Source of the DNA: JANXZS01 sp963797255
GTDB taxonomy: Bacteria; Acidobacteriota; Terriglobia; Terriglobales; Acidobacteriaceae
Direction of reading: 5' to 3'
Length of the DNA stretch: 64,000 nt
NCBI GenBank assembly: GCA_963797255.1
Contig: CAWCOV010000041.1
Location: 37,748-101,747 of the forward strand
The position numbers were made by a program, and so were the translations under genes. The notes beneath the pieces are model-generated. The model worked only from the letters and a program-made list of their open reading frames with translations. It did no database searches and was not told where the DNA came from. This document shows positions 27,172 through 36,512 of this stretch, piece by piece (the stretch's first letter is position 1; every line of letters starts with the position of its first letter).

Positions 27172-27672
27172 CTAGTTCGACCGGTAATTGGTGAACTGCA
27201 TATCGATACCGAAATCATGCCCTTTCAGCAGTGCAATTGTCTCCTGTAATGCGTCGCGGTCCTTTCCGCTGATGCGTACAGAGTCGCCCTGGATCGATCC
27301 CTGAACCTTTTTCTTCGAGTCCTTGATCAGTTTTACGATTTCCTTGGCCTTCTCAATGGCGATGCCCTGCTTGAGCGTGATCTTCTGGCGAACGCTTTGC
27401 CCGGCGCCTTGCTCCACCTTGCCATACTCCAGCGACTTGAGAGAAATGCCTCGCTTAACCAGCTTCTGCTGCAGGATTTCGATGACTGCCTTCAATTTGT
27501 ACTCATCTGCTGACGCAAGCTGGATTGTTTCATTGCCCTCGATGGTGATTTCGGAATGCGAGTCCTTCAGATCAAATCTTGCGCGAATTTCTTTAATGGC
27601 CTGATCGACTGCATTGCGCGCTTCCTGCACATCCACTTTACTGACGATATCAAAGGAATTCTCTGCTGCCAT
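27172..27672 (-). CDS. yajQ: YajQ family nucleotide-binding protein
   Basis: 166 residues with the two-domain YajQ (DUF520) fold: NSFDIVSKVDVQEARNAVDQ at the N-terminus, KQGIAIEKAKEIVKLIKDSK in the middle, and a conserved end (LLKGHDFGIDMQFTNYRSN tail). Some members bind cyclic di-GMP, others RNA-like ligands. ATG 27672. Sits between tatD and the long-chain prenyl synthase on the same strand with about 75-100 base gaps. Confidence 0.93.
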   Translation of the reverse strand: MAAENSFDIVSKVDVQEARNAVDQAIKEIRARFDLKDSHSEITIEGNETIQLASADEYKLKAVIEILQQKLVKRGISLKSLEYGKVEQGAGQSVRQKITLKQGIAIEKAKEIVKLIKDSKKKVQGSIQGDSVRISGKDRDALQETIALLKGHDFGIDMQFTNYRSN

Positions 27673-27746
27673 CGCGTTCTCTCCGCCCCATCTCCGCGCA
27701 AACCGCGCATACCCATTATTCGTGAAAACAGCTTCGATTGGTCCGG

Positions 27747-28574
27747 CTACTGCACCTTGTCTGGTGCGAGGCCGAAAAACCGATCAAAGTTTTCCGTGGT
27801 GTGCGAAGCGATTGTTTCGGCTTCAACACCGCGAATTTCCGCAATTCTTGCCGCGACGTCCCGTACCCATGCAGGCTCATTTCGCTTCCCTCGGTTGGGA
27901 AGCGGAGCCAGGAACGGTGCATCGGTCTCTACGAGCATACCGTCCAACGGCGCCCTTTGGGCAACTTCGCGGATGGATTGTGCTTTTGGAAAGGTTACAT
28001 TACCAGCGAAGGAAAGCAGAAAGCCAAAGTCCAGAGCCTTCAAGGCGTGGTTCCATTCTCCGGTAAAGCAGTGCAGGATGCCCCCGAGCCCGGTGGATAC
28101 CCACTGCTGTTCGATCATCTCCAGGGTATCGTCCCAGGCATTTGTGCTGTTATCAGAAGGCCGGCAGTGAATGATAATGGGACGCTTTCGGGCCGCTGCA
28201 ATCTCCATTTGGCGGATGAAAACGCGCTTTTGCTCGTCGCGAGGAGAGTGGTCGTAGTAGTAATCCAACCCAATCTCGCCGCACGCAATCACTTCCGGCT
28301 CCTGCAGCAACTGGTCGAGCGACGCCAGGGCGAGTTCGTCCGCAAGGCTTGCCTCGTGGGGGTGGATGCCCGCCGTAGCGAGAATCCGGGGCATTTGCGG
28401 CTGCCCTGCATATTGGCGGCTGAGTTCCAGAGCACGTTGCATGGTGGCGGGGCCGTCGCCAATGCCGATCGAAAGCACGGTACCCACTCCTGCTTCCCAG
28501 GCACGGTGAAGCATCGCCTCGCGATCCTCGTCGTACCGGCTGCTATCGAGATGTGCGTGCGAATCTACCAGCAA
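27747..28574 (-). CDS. tatD: TatD family deoxyribonuclease
   Basis: 275-residue TIM-barrel metal hydrolase. The HxH pair is in LVDSHAHLD at the N-terminus (H6, H8), the bridging Glu in ACGEIGLDYYYD, further His in IIIHCR and LHCFTG, and the Asp in VETDAPFL. TatD proteins act as 3'-5' exonucleases in DNA repair. It lies 17 bases after metG, an association seen in many bacteria (metG-tatD). Confidence 0.92.
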   Translation of the reverse strand: MLVDSHAHLDSSRYDEDREAMLHRAWEAGVGTVLSIGIGDGPATMQRALELSRQYAGQPQMPRILATAGIHPHEASLADELALASLDQLLQEPEVIACGEIGLDYYYDHSPRDEQKRVFIRQMEIAAARKRPIIIHCRPSDNSTNAWDDTLEMIEQQWVSTGLGGILHCFTGEWNHALKALDFGFLLSFAGNVTFPKAQSIREVAQRAPLDGMLVETDAPFLAPLPNRGKRNEPAWVRDVAARIAEIRGVEAETIASHTTENFDRFFGLAPDKVQ

Positions 28575-28591
28575 AAATTGACCCTTTCGAT

Positions 28592-30865
28592 TTACTTAAG
28601 GCGCGCGCCAATTTCAATGTCTTCCAGGAATCCGGCAAGAACCGGCTTGCCGTGTTCCCCGAGGGACGCAGCAACGATCATGCCATTTGACTCCAGACCT
28701 CTCATTTTGCGAGGCAGCAGGTTCGCGACGATGACGACCTTTCGTCCGACCAGCGACTCGGGCGTGTATGCCTCGGCGATTCCTGCCAGGATCTGGCGTT
28801 GTTCGTAGCCCAGGTCCACCTCGAGGCGGAGCAGTTTGTCTGCCTTGGGTATTCGCTCGGCGACGAGGATTTGTGCCACCCGCAACTCGACCTTCGCGAA
28901 GTCATCAATGGTGATCTTTTCGATCGTGGGAACCACTGGAGCGACGGGTGGAAGGGGCGCGGAATCTTCAGCGGATGGACCGCCCAGCAGCGCTTCACCA
29001 AGTGCAGCAGCGGCTGCGCTCGAACTGGTTGATTCCGACAGAGCCACCGCCACACCTTCAAGGGCGGACACGAACTTCGAGGTGTGATGTGCCGAATGTT
29101 CTGTCGCGGCAGGTGCGCGCTTCGGCTTGGGCGGCGAGGGTGGCGCTTGCTCTGGCGCAGCTGTCATGTGCGCATAAGACTCGGCCGGAGATTCATCCAC
29201 TTTCGGTTCGGCTGAGCTGGATTCTGACAGCGGATTGCTGTTGTTGTTCTGTTCAAGTTCCTTCATACGATTGACCGTGTCCTTTTCCGCGCGGGGGAAA
29301 ACAGGAGAAATGTCTCCCAATGTCGTGCCGGATTTCAATCCACCCCACGCAATGTTTTCGAGTTCGTACCTTTCAATGGCGTCCCTGATCTCTCCAAGCC
29401 CCAACTGCCGCCATATCTGTGCGGTCGCGTCCGGGAGGATGGGATAGAGAAGGGCAGTGACGACGCGGATGGATTCTGCCGCAGTGTAAAGCGTGTTGGC
29501 GACGAATTGCCGATCGTCGCTGTTGGCAAGGTCCTTCTTCCATGGCGCGGAGGCGGTCAGGAATCCGTCCACCTTGCCGATCAGATCCCAAACCAGCTCA
29601 AGCGCACGTGAGAAATTGAACTTCTCAAACTCAATGCCGAACCGCTCCACAATATCCGCGGCGTGGGTTTGAATCGACGCGTCAACACCTGTCGGCTGCG
29701 GCACGACGCCATCGAAGTATTTTCCGATCATCGTGAGCGTGCGGCTTACAAGATTGCCGTATCCGTTGGCCAGATCGGAATTGTAGCGCTGAACGAGGGC
29801 ATCGAAAGAGAAGCTGCCATCGTGGCCAAATACAACTTCGCGCATCAGGAAATAGCGCAGGGCATCGGCACCGAGAACATCGAGAATCGTTTCAGCGCGA
29901 ACAATGTTGCCGCGCGATTTCGACATCTTGCTCTCTTCAAACAGCAGCCATCCATGCGCCACGACGCTTTTCGGCACCGGAAGCTCTGCTGCCATCAAAA
30001 GAGCGGGCCAATACACGCAGTGAAAGCGGCTGATTTCCTTACCGATCATGTGCACGTCGGCGGGCCAGAACTTCTTGAAGTTGGAGTCGTCGCTGGTATC
30101 GTCGGTGCCGTATCCAAGAGCGGTGATGTAGTTGGCGAGAGCATCCATCCACACGTAAATGACGTGCTTCTCGTCGCCGGGAACCGGAACGCCCCAGTTG
30201 ACACTGGTACGGCTGATGGAGAGATCTTTTAAGCCGCCACGTACGAAAGACAGCACTTCGTTTCGCCGGGTCTCCGGAAGGATGACGATCTTGCCTTCCT
30301 TGCTTTCCGGCTTCCCGTCAGGACCCAGGCGATTCGGATCCCAATAGACTTCAGCCAATCGTCGCTCAAACGCGGACAGCTTGAAGAAGTAGTTCTCTTC
30401 GCTCACAGTCTCTGTAATTCGCCCACAGTCCGGGCAGGGAGATCCCGGAGGAGCATCCACGTACAACTCGTCAAACACGCAATATTGGCCGGTGTAGGTG
30501 CCCTTATAGACGAAGCCCTTGTCGTGAAGCACGGTGAACAGCTTCTGCACGCCGCGAAGGTGACGCTCCTCCGTCGTGCGAATGAAGTCGTCGTAACTCA
30601 GGTTCATCCGGTCCCACAGCGAGCGAAACTGCGCGGAAACGGTTGCGGCAAATTCAGCTGGGCTGCAGTTCGCCGCTTGAGCCGAGCGCTCGATCTTCTG
30701 GCCGTGTTCGTCTGTCCCGGTCAGGAATCGCGTCTCAAAGCCAAGCGCCCGTTTGCGGCGACAGATGGCGTCAGACACCACTGTTGTATAGGTGTGGCCG
30801 AGGTGGGGCCGGGCGTTGACATAGTAAATCGGTGTCGTGAGATAGAACCTGGGTTTGCTGGGCAT
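28592..30865 (-). CDS. metG: Methionyl-tRNA synthetase
   Basis: 757 residues. HLGH (21-24) is the class I HIGH motif, the zinc knuckle is seen in PGSPCPDCGR, and KMSKSRGN is the second signature. After the anticodon-binding helical domain comes a low-complexity Pro/Ala/Ser linker (about 560-640), then a C-terminal EMAP/tRNA-binding OB domain (VELRVAQILVAERIPKADKL). ATG 30865 matches the family; the upstream frame to 30937 has no support. Divergent from argS. Confidence 0.95.
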   Translation of the reverse strand: MPSKPRFYLTTPIYYVNARPHLGHTYTTVVSDAICRRKRALGFETRFLTGTDEHGQKIERSAQAANCSPAEFAATVSAQFRSLWDRMNLSYDDFIRTTEERHLRGVQKLFTVLHDKGFVYKGTYTGQYCVFDELYVDAPPGSPCPDCGRITETVSEENYFFKLSAFERRLAEVYWDPNRLGPDGKPESKEGKIVILPETRRNEVLSFVRGGLKDLSISRTSVNWGVPVPGDEKHVIYVWMDALANYITALGYGTDDTSDDSNFKKFWPADVHMIGKEISRFHCVYWPALLMAAELPVPKSVVAHGWLLFEESKMSKSRGNIVRAETILDVLGADALRYFLMREVVFGHDGSFSFDALVQRYNSDLANGYGNLVSRTLTMIGKYFDGVVPQPTGVDASIQTHAADIVERFGIEFEKFNFSRALELVWDLIGKVDGFLTASAPWKKDLANSDDRQFVANTLYTAAESIRVVTALLYPILPDATAQIWRQLGLGEIRDAIERYELENIAWGGLKSGTTLGDISPVFPRAEKDTVNRMKELEQNNNSNPLSESSSAEPKVDESPAESYAHMTAAPEQAPPSPPKPKRAPAATEHSAHHTSKFVSALEGVAVALSESTSSSAAAAALGEALLGGPSAEDSAPLPPVAPVVPTIEKITIDDFAKVELRVAQILVAERIPKADKLLRLEVDLGYEQRQILAGIAEAYTPESLVGRKVVIVANLLPRKMRGLESNGMIVAASLGEHGKPVLAGFLEDIEIGARLK

Positions 30866-31038
30866 GAGCCTTCGAGAAGCACTTCGCGCAACGCGGATTT
30901 CTTTATCAATCTTAGGGGCAGGGCGGAGGAGCGTCAAACCGGGATTGGTGTGGATAAGGCCCGTGACTCTGCTAAAATCAGCAACAAAATCAGCTATTTC
31001 CGCGCGCGAGAACGCGCAGGCCAGAGTGGGTGGTCCGA

Positions 31039-32442
31039 GTGTATCTACAGCAGCAAAGCATTCTCGAGGAGCGGGTACGCTCCGTCCTCAAATCAAAATA
31101 CGATCTGGATATCGCTAATCTCGTGATCGAACAGCCACCCGAGATTCGCTTCGGAGAATACGCTCTGCCCGTGGCGTTTGAGCTGGCAAAGCGCCTGAAG
31201 AAGGCCCCGCGCAAAATTGCTGAGGAACTGGTCGTGGAGCTTGCTCCGCTGCCGGGATTTGCATCGTTTGAGGTGGCAGGAGCGGGCTACATCAACGCTC
31301 GTCTGGATCGAGCTGCCGCACTCGAATCGGTGGCACGCGACAAGAGCGGAACGGCACCATCAGGACTTCATGTTTTAGTTGAGCATACGAGCATTAACCC
31401 CAACAAAGCAGCACACGTAGGGCACTTGCGAAATGCCATCCTGGGCGACACGTTTGTGCGGCTTTTGCGCGCAGATGGGCGGAAGGTAGACGTCCAGAAT
31501 TACATCGACAACACCGGCGTGCAGGTGGCCGATGTGGTGGTTGGGCTTCAGCATCTTGAGAAGCTCTCGAAGAGCGAGGTAAGGGGTCTGCTTTCGGTGC
31601 TTCGGGATCGTGGCGAGCGCGTGGATTTCTACTGCTGGGATCTGTACGCGCGAGTGTCTGCCTGGTACGAGCAGGGCAGCGACGAGGAGAAGAAGGCAAA
31701 AAAGAAAATTCGGCTGGACACATTGCACCAGTTGGAAGAAGGCGGAAACGAGACATCGGAGATCGCCGAGACTCTTTCGACTGCCGTTCTGCGCCGGCAT
31801 TTGGAGACGATGCTTCGGCTCGACATCGAGTACGATTTGCTGCCCCGCGAAAGCGAGATCCTGCACTTGGATTTCTGGGATCTTGCCTTCGAGCAACTGA
31901 AGGCGAAGGGCGTGCTTTACTTCGAGACCGAAGGCAAGAACAAGGGTTGTTGGGTGATGACTCGTGGTGGCCGCACGGGCCCCGAGCTTCGCGTGCCTGA
32001 CGCCGAAAACGATGATAACGATCAGGAGCATGAGGAGAGCGGTCCGGACGAGGATGCAAAGGTGATTGTGCGCTCGAACGGGACCGTGACTTATGTGGGG
32101 AAGGACATTGCTTATCATCTCTGGAAATTTGGCCTGCTCGGCCGGGATTTTGGATACAAGCCGTTCTTTGAATATTCCGACCGTGAGTGCTGGATTTCGG
32201 ATGAGGTCGGTGTGCCCGAACATCCCCACTTCGGCGGCGCACAGGCGATCTACAACGTAATCGACAGCCGCCAGTCCGATCCGCAAAGTAACGTGATTGA
32301 GGCGCTGCGTGGGCTTGGCTATACGGCTGAGGCAGACAGATACACGCATTTCTCCTACGAAATGGTGGCGCTGACGCCGCGCTGCGCGCTCGAACTCGGT
32401 TACGAGGTTGCGGAAGCGGATCGCGCGAAGGCCATTCATTGA
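31039..32442 (+). CDS. argS: Arginyl-tRNA synthetase, N-terminal part (frame broken)
   Basis: Carries the N-terminal additional domain (IEQPPEIRFGEYALPVAF), the HIGH-like signature HVGHLRNAILGD with INPNKAAHVGH, and most of the catalytic domain up to ALELGYEVAEADRAK. The frame then runs into AIH and a TGA at 32440-32442. The homologous continuation PFIEVSGRKGFG is in the next frame and starts at 32432, so there is one extra base around 32428-32431 (GAAGG). GTG 31039 gives the usual start (VYLQQQSILEERV); GTG 31030 is an alternative. See the C-terminal part. Confidence 0.88.
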   Translation: MYLQQQSILEERVRSVLKSKYDLDIANLVIEQPPEIRFGEYALPVAFELAKRLKKAPRKIAEELVVELAPLPGFASFEVAGAGYINARLDRAAALESVARDKSGTAPSGLHVLVEHTSINPNKAAHVGHLRNAILGDTFVRLLRADGRKVDVQNYIDNTGVQVADVVVGLQHLEKLSKSEVRGLLSVLRDRGERVDFYCWDLYARVSAWYEQGSDEEKKAKKKIRLDTLHQLEEGGNETSEIAETLSTAVLRRHLETMLRLDIEYDLLPRESEILHLDFWDLAFEQLKAKGVLYFETEGKNKGCWVMTRGGRTGPELRVPDAENDDNDQEHEESGPDEDAKVIVRSNGTVTYVGKDIAYHLWKFGLLGRDFGYKPFFEYSDRECWISDEVGVPEHPHFGGAQAIYNVIDSRQSDPQSNVIEALRGLGYTAEADRYTHFSYEMVALTPRCALELGYEVAEADRAKAIH

Positions 32443-33067
32443 GGTGTCGGGGCGCAAAGGTTTCGGCGTGAAGGCCGACGACCTGCTGGATAAGCTGATT
32501 GAGGCGACGCAGAGGGAAGTAGACAGCCGCCAGCCGGAGCGGGACCTGGATGAGCGCGAACGGATCGCGAACGAGATCGCTGTCGGCGCATTGCGCTACT
32601 TCATGTTGAAATACACCCGGAATTCCATCATTGCCTTCGACTTCAAGGATGCGTTGAGTTTTGAGGGCGAGACCGGGCCTTACGTTCAGTACGCGGTGGT
32701 TCGGGCAAGGAACATCTTCCGCAAGGCTGGGACTACTGCGGAGGCAGTTCTGGACGCATTTACCGCTGACGGCACGGGAGCCTATCTTGCGGAGGAAGGC
32801 GCGGAAGATATCTGGTCGCTCTGGCTGCGCGCCTCAAAGACGGCGTTGTTGCTGGAACAATGCATCCAGACCGCCGAGCCGGCGTACCTGGCAAAACATG
32901 CCTTCCAGATGGCGCAGGACTTCAACAACTTCTATCACCGTCACCATATCCTGACCGAGGAAGATGCTGGAAAGAAGCAGCTTCTTTTGGCTACGGCCGC
33001 GGTTGCCCAACGTGAGTTGATTCGCGTATTGGGTTGGCTGGGAATCAAGGCACCCGAGGTCATGTAG
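32432..33067 (+). CDS. argS: Arginyl-tRNA synthetase, C-terminal part (frame broken)
   Basis: Continuation of argS in the +1 frame. It opens at PFIEVSGRKGFGVKADDLLDKL, where SGRKG occupies the place of the KMSKS loop; many arginyl-tRNA synthetases have this degenerate form. The DALRP-type anticodon-binding helical domain follows (GETGPYVQYAVVRARNI, then the C-terminal helices ending LGWLGIKAPEVM). Together with the first part the protein would have about 676 residues, near the long end for the family. No alternative argS is seen in the window, so an essential gene is apparently interrupted. Confidence 0.88.
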   Translation, partial: PFIEVSGRKGFGVKADDLLDKLIEATQREVDSRQPERDLDERERIANEIAVGALRYFMLKYTRNSIIAFDFKDALSFEGETGPYVQYAVVRARNIFRKAGTTAEAVLDAFTADGTGAYLAEEGAEDIWSLWLRASKTALLLEQCIQTAEPAYLAKHAFQMAQDFNNFYHRHHILTEEDAGKKQLLLATAAVAQRELIRVLGWLGIKAPEVM

Positions 33068-33083
33068 CCCATCTTGCGGCGTT

Positions 33084-34142
33084 CTAAGGCAGAGGTTTTC
33101 CCGCCGCCAGCATTTGGCCGAGAATCTGTTGATTGTACTGACGGACTCCATCTGGCAGTGGCGCATAACCCATGTTATTTGCGGTCGTTTGCCCATCAGA
33201 GATGATGTATAGGATGAACTTTTTTAAGGCCGCCCGCTTGGCGGGATTGTCGCCATCTTTTGGCAAGATGAGGAATGTGAGCCCGGAAATGGGATACGCA
33301 TTCGCCGCAGTGGCAGGAGGATCAACAATGGGGATTCTGGGATCCTTGGATAGCTGGGCGCTGAAAGCCTCGATTGCTGCTGTAGCTCCCGCCGTAGTGC
33401 CCTCGACGTAATTGCCAGCCTTGTTCTTGATCTGCGCAACCGGCAGCTTGTTTTGCTGCGCATAGGTCAATTCAACGTAGCCAATGGCACCGGGTGTTTG
33501 CCGGACCTGTCCGGTAACGCCCTCACTGCCTTTGCCACCCAGCCCGAGAGGCCAATTGACGGCTGTCGCCGCGCCGACCTGCTTAGCCCAGTCAGGGCTC
33601 ACGGCGGCGAGATAGGTGGTGAAAATGGCGGTGGTGCCGCTGCCGTCGGCACGGTGGGCCACGGCGATCTGCTGCTTGGGCAGGGATACGCCGGGATTAT
33701 CCTGCGCAATGGCGGGATCCTGCCAGTCAGTGATCTTGCCGAGGTAGATTCTCGCAAGCACATCTCCGGAGATACGCAGAGGCTGCTGAAGGCCGGGAAT
33801 GTTGTAAGTAATGCAGACCGGGCCGGCACTCTCAGGAATTTGCAGCACCGGGGGCATTCCCTTGAGCTTTTCGTCACTCAGCGCAGCATCGGAAGCGCCA
33901 AAATCGACGGTGCCCTTCTTTACCTGCTCGATTCCGCCGCCCGATCCGATGGATTGGTAATTGATCCGAACATCCTGGTTGACCTCGTGGTAGTTGGCAA
34001 TCCAACGAGTCATGATGGGATACACAAAAGAGCTGCCGGCCCCGGACAGTTGAACATTTTTCGAGCTATTGCAGGCGCCTAGACCTCCGAGCGTAAGCGT
34101 AAGGAGGAGTGTGAGGCTGCGATGCAAACGTCTGGATGGCAT
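33084..34142 (-). CDS. pstS: Phosphate ABC transporter substrate-binding lipoprotein
   Basis: 352 residues. A lipoprotein signal ends in the lipobox LGAC (Cys at residue 24). The phosphate-binding motifs are AGSSFVYPIM, SIGSGGGI, DFGASDAALSD and HRADGSGTT. PstS delivers phosphate to the PstCAB permease, which is not in the window. The gene is on the opposite strand to argS and its stop lies 17 bases from the argS stop. ATG 34142 follows an AAGGAG-like GGAGCGACC on the coding strand. Confidence 0.93.
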   Translation of the reverse strand: MPSRRLHRSLTLLLTLTLGGLGACNSSKNVQLSGAGSSFVYPIMTRWIANYHEVNQDVRINYQSIGSGGGIEQVKKGTVDFGASDAALSDEKLKGMPPVLQIPESAGPVCITYNIPGLQQPLRISGDVLARIYLGKITDWQDPAIAQDNPGVSLPKQQIAVAHRADGSGTTAIFTTYLAAVSPDWAKQVGAATAVNWPLGLGGKGSEGVTGQVRQTPGAIGYVELTYAQQNKLPVAQIKNKAGNYVEGTTAGATAAIEAFSAQLSKDPRIPIVDPPATAANAYPISGLTFLILPKDGDNPAKRAALKKFILYIISDGQTTANNMGYAPLPDGVRQYNQQILGQMLAAGKPLP

Positions 34143-34339
34143 GGTCGCTCCTTGGTGCCGATATGCTTTGACGGAATCTCAGGGTTGAATGACCGTCGAT
34201 TCCCGAATAACTATAAATTCAAATGACATGCGGCGCATGCCGACATCGGTCGACATCGATTTTCTATGGCAACGTGATGCGGTTGGAGTGCCTCCTATCC
34301 ACTGGCAGTTTTCTGTCTGGACGAAGTGGAGGAAATGAA

Positions 34340-34906
34340 ATGCAGCAGCATGTGTTGAGAGGGAAGAGGGTCGCGATCGTTGCGACGGATGGCTTTGAGC
34401 AACTCGAATTGACAGAGCCCAAGCGTGCTCTGGAAGAGGCTGGAGCCATCGTGGACGTTGTCTCAATTAACCCGGGAAAGATTCAGGGTATGAACCACAT
34501 GGACCAGGGCGACAGGATCAAGGTAGATAAGACGATCGACCAGGCGAATCCACGGGACTATGACAACCTGGTCCTTCCGGGCGGCGTCGCCAATCCCGAT
34601 CGACTCCGCACTGACAGGAAAGTCGTCGCGTTTGTGAAGTCATTCTTCGATGCAGGAAAGCCGGTGGCTGCGATCTGTCACGGTCCCTGGACTTTGATCG
34701 AGGCTGGCGCGGTGAACGGGCGGACATTGACGTCGTGGCCGTCATTGCAGACCGACCTGAGAAACGCCGGCGCGAACTGGGTGGACGAAGAGGTTGTGGT
34801 GGATCAGGGGCTCATAACCAGCCGAAATCCCGACGATATTCCCAAATTCAATGAGCAAATGATCAAGGAGTTTGGAGCGAGCCGGGTGTGGAAGGCCGCT
34901 AGTTAA
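34340..34906 (+). CDS. DJ-1/PfpI family protein (class I glutamine amidotransferase-like)
   Basis: 188 residues. RVAIVATDGFEQLEL at the N-terminus, the DxGDRIKVD region, and the nucleophile elbow AAICHGPWTLIEAG (Cys about residue 113) identify the PfpI/DJ-1 group. Members act as intracellular proteases, glyoxalase III or deglycases, often in stress protection. ATG 34340 has GGAGGA six bases upstream. The gene is followed by a strong hairpin terminator shared with pepA. Confidence 0.92.
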   Translation: MQQHVLRGKRVAIVATDGFEQLELTEPKRALEEAGAIVDVVSINPGKIQGMNHMDQGDRIKVDKTIDQANPRDYDNLVLPGGVANPDRLRTDRKVVAFVKSFFDAGKPVAAICHGPWTLIEAGAVNGRTLTSWPSLQTDLRNAGANWVDEEVVVDQGLITSRNPDDIPKFNEQMIKEFGASRVWKAAS

Positions 34907-34928
34907 TCGATCGCAGAGCACGAAAGAA

Positions 34929-34957
34929 AAGGGCGCATCCGTGATGGATGCGCCCTT
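34929..34957. terminator. Bidirectional hairpin terminator between PfpI-like gene and pepA
   Basis: Perfect 12-bp inverted repeat AAGGGCGCATCC / GGATGCGCCCTT with a five-base loop. It lies between two convergent stops (34906 and 34971), with an A-rich left flank (AAAGAA) that becomes U-rich in the leftward transcript. Confidence 0.85.
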
Positions 34958-34970
34958 CGCGGTTTAGAGG

Positions 34971-36482
34971 CTATTTGGAGTAGGTGCGAACCCACTCGAC
35001 GATGCTGCGAACCGCAGTTCCAGAGGGTCCCTTCGCGATCCAGGGCTTCTGCTCTTCCATCCATGCAACGCCCGCGATATCGAGGTGGATCCAAGGCGTG
35101 TCTTCCGCAAATTCCTTCAGGAACATGGCCGCGGTGATTGCTCCACCATAACGCCCGCCAGTATTCATGATGTCGCCAATGTGCGATCGGATCTGTTCCT
35201 TGTACTCCTCTTCGACCGGAAGACGCCAGAAGCGCTCGCCGGAGGTAGTAAGTGCGGTGGAGAAGTGCTGGTAGGTATCGTCGTCGTTGGAAAAGATACC
35301 CGCGTTCGTTGTACCGAGCGCGACGACACATGCACCGGTGAGAGTGGCTGCGTCAATCAGATGGGTGGCTCCGAGCTGCCGGGCGTAGGTAAGGCCGTCG
35401 GCGAGTACCATGCGCCCCTCGGCGTCGGTATTGATGATCTCGATTGCTTTGCCCGACTTGGCGATGATGACGTCTCCTGGCTTGTAAGCCGTGCCGGAGG
35501 GCATATTTTCTGCCGCGCAGACAACGGAGATGACCTTCACCTTTGGCTTGAGAGCGGCGATGGCGCGCATGGCTCCGATCATGGAGGCTCCGCCGGCCAT
35601 GTCGTACTTCATCTTTTCCATGCCTTCGGAGGGCTTGATGGAGATGCCGCCAGTGTCAAAGGTAATGCCCTTGCCGACCAGCCCGAGTACGGGTTCCGCT
35701 GGAGCCCCTTCCGGCTCATAGGTCATAACGATGAGCGCAGGGGGTTCGGCCGATCCCTGGGAGACGGCCCAGAAAGCCCCCATCTTCTCGTCGTGCAGTT
35801 TTTCTGTGCTGAATACCTCGCACTTAATGCCGGCTTCCTTGCACATCTCTGCTGCTCTTTTACCAAGGATCGTCGGAGTCATCTTATTGCCGGGCTCATT
35901 GACCAGGGAGCGGGTAAAGTTCTGCGACTCGCCGAGAATGACCCCCTCGGCGTATCCAGCACTGACCTCGGTTTGGTTGGTGCCAGCCGGGCTGAGGATG
36001 GAGAGATTCTGGATGCTCTGGTCCTTACGGTCTGAGCGGTAAGTGTCCGGATCGAAGTCCCCGACCAGCGCGCCTTCGACGGCTGCGCGGGCGGTTTCGT
36101 GTGGCGCGAAAGATTCTCCGGAAGGAAGGACAATCGTGAGTTCGCGGATCGAGCGGGGCTTGGCGAAGCGAACGGCGGTGCCTGCTCCCTTGCGAACATC
36201 GTGGACGGACGCTTTCGCCTTCTTGCCCAATCCCACGATCAGGAGACGGCTGGCCTTCAGGCCGGCGGGAGCGTGGAGGAGGATGGTCTCAGAGGCGGCT
36301 GCCTTGAATTCTCCACTGGCCAGTGCGGATTTGGCGGCTGAAAGCAGGGCTGCGTCCTCGGTAATAAGGACGGGGTCCGCTTTTGCATTTGGCTCTTTTG
36401 AGGTTTGTTGATCGGCGGCAAAGACGACGAGGAGTTCTGTGGTGGCTTTCGCCGCTTCGTTCTGGAGCAGTTGTGTCTTCAT
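34971..36482 (-). CDS. pepA: Leucyl aminopeptidase (M17)
   Basis: 503 residues, cytosol aminopeptidase. The N-terminal macro-like domain (about 1-170) is followed by the catalytic domain with VGKGITFDTGGISIKPS (metal-binding Lys and Asp) and the signature NTDAEGRMVLAD. PepA removes N-terminal residues from peptides and in some bacteria also binds DNA. ATG 36482 is followed by KTQLLQNEAAK. It lies 30 bases downstream of smpB on the same strand. Confidence 0.95.
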   Translation of the reverse strand: MKTQLLQNEAAKATTELLVVFAADQQTSKEPNAKADPVLITEDAALLSAAKSALASGEFKAAASETILLHAPAGLKASRLLIVGLGKKAKASVHDVRKGAGTAVRFAKPRSIRELTIVLPSGESFAPHETARAAVEGALVGDFDPDTYRSDRKDQSIQNLSILSPAGTNQTEVSAGYAEGVILGESQNFTRSLVNEPGNKMTPTILGKRAAEMCKEAGIKCEVFSTEKLHDEKMGAFWAVSQGSAEPPALIVMTYEPEGAPAEPVLGLVGKGITFDTGGISIKPSEGMEKMKYDMAGGASMIGAMRAIAALKPKVKVISVVCAAENMPSGTAYKPGDVIIAKSGKAIEIINTDAEGRMVLADGLTYARQLGATHLIDAATLTGACVVALGTTNAGIFSNDDDTYQHFSTALTTSGERFWRLPVEEEYKEQIRSHIGDIMNTGGRYGGAITAAMFLKEFAEDTPWIHLDIAGVAWMEEQKPWIAKGPSGTAVRSIVEWVRTYSK

Positions 36483-36512
36483 ATCCCTCTCTTGATTTTG
36501 GTTCGATCCGGT

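Noticed and set aside
31375..32457. 360-codon open frame antisense to argS
   Set aside because: Lies fully over conserved argS sequence and shows no recognisable domain.
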